From: Janthinobacterium violaceinigrum
GTDB taxonomy: Bacteria > Pseudomonadota > Gammaproteobacteria > Burkholderiales > Burkholderiaceae_D
Assembly: GCF_009208555.1 (NCBI RefSeq)
Contig: NZ_WFLI01000006.1
Location: forward strand, 62,001-126,000
Direction: 5' to 3'
DNA: 64,000 nt
Positions 62,733 to 64,000 of the stretch are shown here, one piece after another. Position 1 is the stretch's first letter. Every line of letters starts with the position of its first letter. The position numbers and the translations under genes were made by a program. Under the pieces are notes generated by a model. It had not been told where the DNA came from and searched no databases. It was given only the letters and a program-made list of their open reading frames with translations.

Positions 62733-64000
62733 ATGAAAGAACTCAAGGGCCTTAGCGCACTGATCATCGAGCCGCATCCGGGCATGCGCGCCAGCCTGCA
62801 CAATATGCTCAACCTGTGCGGCCTGGCGAAGATCGATGACGCGGCCAGCTCGGGCCAGGCGATCCGCATGCTGGGCAGTAAATCGTACGACCTGATCCTG
62901 TGTGAATACGATCTCGACGGCGGGCAGGATGGCCAGCAGATGCTGGAAGACTTACGCCACCACAAACTGATGCACGCGTCGACCATGTTTTTCATGGTCA
63001 CGGGCGAAGGCAGTTTCGCCAAGGTGGTCAGTGCCGTCGAGCTGCTGCCCACCGATTACATCCTCAAGCCATTTACCGCTGACAACATGCTGGAGCGCAT
63101 CGGCCGCGCGCTGGACAAGCGCAATGCCTTCGTGCCCGTGTACGAGCTGATCGACGTGGGCAACGAGCGCGCGGCGATTGCCGCCTGCGCCGAGGGCGCC
63201 AGCCTGTATCCCCGCTACGCCACGGATTTCCTGCGCCTGCGCGCGGAGCTGCATCTGCTGCTGGGCGAGGCGGCCGACGCCGAACCGATCTACGCAGCCT
63301 TGTATGACGCCAAGGCCATCGGCTGGGCGCGCCTGGGGCAGGCCAAGACGCAATTTCTGCTGGGCGAGTACGAAGCGGCGCAGGGCATGCTGGAAGGGCT
63401 GCTGGAAAACAACAAGCGTTTCCTCGACGCGTATGACTGGCTGGCGCGCACGCATTTGGCGCAAGGCAAGCCGGAACTGGCGCAGGCGGCCCTGAGCGAG
63501 GCCGTGGCCCTGTCGCCGCACGCCGTGCGCCGCTTGCGCCGCCTGGGCGAGGCGGCGCTGGCGGCCGACGATATCGACATGGCGGAAAAATCCCTGAAGC
63601 TGGTGGTCAGCAAGGCCAAGTATTCGGAATTCCGCGACCCGGAAGACCATGTGCGCCTCGTGCAGACCCTGGTGCGCAAGGGCGATCCGCTGCAGGTGGG
63701 GGCCGTGATCCGCGATCTCGACAAGTCGATGGGCGGGCAAAAGAATACGGAGCTGTGCAGCGCCCTGTGCAGCGCCATGCTGCACGCGCATACGGGCAAC
63801 GAGGAGCGCCTGCAGCAATCGCTCGATGCGGCGCTGGCCGCCAACCGCCACAGCGTGGGAAGTTCGAACATGCTGAAAACGGAGCTGGCGCGCCACTGCC
63901 TGGCCCATGGGCGCGAAGACGGCGCAGCCGAGGTGATGCGCGAAGTCATGCGCAATGCGCCCGACAGCGCGGCCATGACGCGCGCCATGGCCGTGTTCGA
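62733..64000 (+). CDS. Receiver-domain TPR protein, 3' end outside the window
   Basis: 422 codons are visible and the frame continues past base 64000. An N-terminal receiver-like domain (about 1–125) is followed by tetratricopeptide repeats (about 135 onwards; ARLGQAKTQFLLGEYEAAQG, AYDWLARTHLAQGKPELAQA). At the phospho-acceptor position the protein has Glu58 (LILCEYDLDGG), and the N-terminal acidic pair is replaced (IIEPHP). The Lys near 111 (YILKPFT) is kept. It may therefore be locked in an active-like state or act without phosphorylation. It follows the HD-GYP response regulator by about 120 bases on the same strand. Confidence 0.9.
   Translation, partial: MKELKGLSALIIEPHPGMRASLHNMLNLCGLAKIDDAASSGQAIRMLGSKSYDLILCEYDLDGGQDGQQMLEDLRHHKLMHASTMFFMVTGEGSFAKVVSAVELLPTDYILKPFTADNMLERIGRALDKRNAFVPVYELIDVGNERAAIAACAEGASLYPRYATDFLRLRAELHLLLGEAADAEPIYAALYDAKAIGWARLGQAKTQFLLGEYEAAQGMLEGLLENNKRFLDAYDWLARTHLAQGKPELAQAALSEAVALSPHAVRRLRRLGEAALAADDIDMAEKSLKLVVSKAKYSEFRDPEDHVRLVQTLVRKGDPLQVGAVIRDLDKSMGGQKNTELCSALCSAMLHAHTGNEERLQQSLDAALAANRHSVGSSNMLKTELARHCLAHGREDGAAEVMREVMRNAPDSAAMTRAMAVF

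Overview
The window reads as chromosomal DNA of a GC-rich betaproteobacterium, most likely family Oxalobacteraceae (Janthinobacterium/Massilia/Duganella-like). This is judged from gene content and from the gene order xerC–cobW–dksA–hslV–hslU and metK–ahcY–holin-like–metF; no database search was possible. About 55 protein genes fill it densely. I found no rRNA, tRNA, CRISPR array, prophage or intact insertion sequence. The first gene (MoeB/ThiF-like) and the last (TPR response regulator) run off the window.

Layout. 0.7–11.7 kb: a complete type II secretion operon in the order gspG-H-I-J-K-L-M-N-D-E-F-C, with many ATGA start/stop overlaps. It is followed by a PlpD-like patatin phospholipase with its own outer-membrane barrel (type Vd). 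14–15.6 kb: an HTH regulator divergent from a small outer-membrane barrel protein. 15.6–21.8 kb: a minus-strand housekeeping block (small ORF, hslU, hslV, dksA, a His-rich CobW GTPase, xerC, DUF484). 22–25 kb: a general porin and a Sel1-repeat protein. 25–27.7 kb: dapF and two lipid A-type acyltransferases. 27.8–31.9 kb: the activated methyl cycle (metK, ahcY under an SAH riboswitch, a holin-like membrane protein, metF). 31.9–37.2 kb: 5-formyl-THF cyclo-ligase, Slt-type lytic transglycosylase, GST, a CCA-adding enzyme and a GNAT protein. 37.2–42.7 kb: aromatic amino acid catabolism (Lrp/AsnC regulator divergent from hpd, then a fused indolepyruvate oxidoreductase). 42.9–49.2 kb: exported S41 protease, TonB-dependent receptor and M14 peptidase. 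49.3–54.1 kb: ankyrin protein, MGDG-synthase-like glycosyltransferase, exported dual-specificity-type phosphatase and a CPA2 antiporter. 54.2–59.7 kb: exported M3 oligopeptidase, ttcA, folB, a FolM/pteridine-reductase-like SDR and a MidA-like methyltransferase. 59.9–64 kb: membrane J-domain protein, an HD-GYP response regulator and a TPR receiver protein.

The best regulatory find is a textbook SAH riboswitch directly upstream of ahcY, whose product removes SAH. Several palindromes sit on or near promoters and are probably operators: upstream of gspG, upstream of the CobW GTPase, two between the Lrp regulator and hpd, and an AT-rich one before the TonB-dependent receptor. Several proteins look mechanistically unusual: DksA with only one of the four zinc-finger cysteines, a CCA enzyme that has lost its HD motif, a receiver domain with Glu at the phospho-acceptor position, a GspC with no room for a PDZ domain, and an exported version of the normally cytosolic PepF/M3 peptidase. 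The least explained modules are the glycosyltransferase–phosphatase–antiporter set with the adjacent ankyrin protein, and the three-protein terminal cluster.
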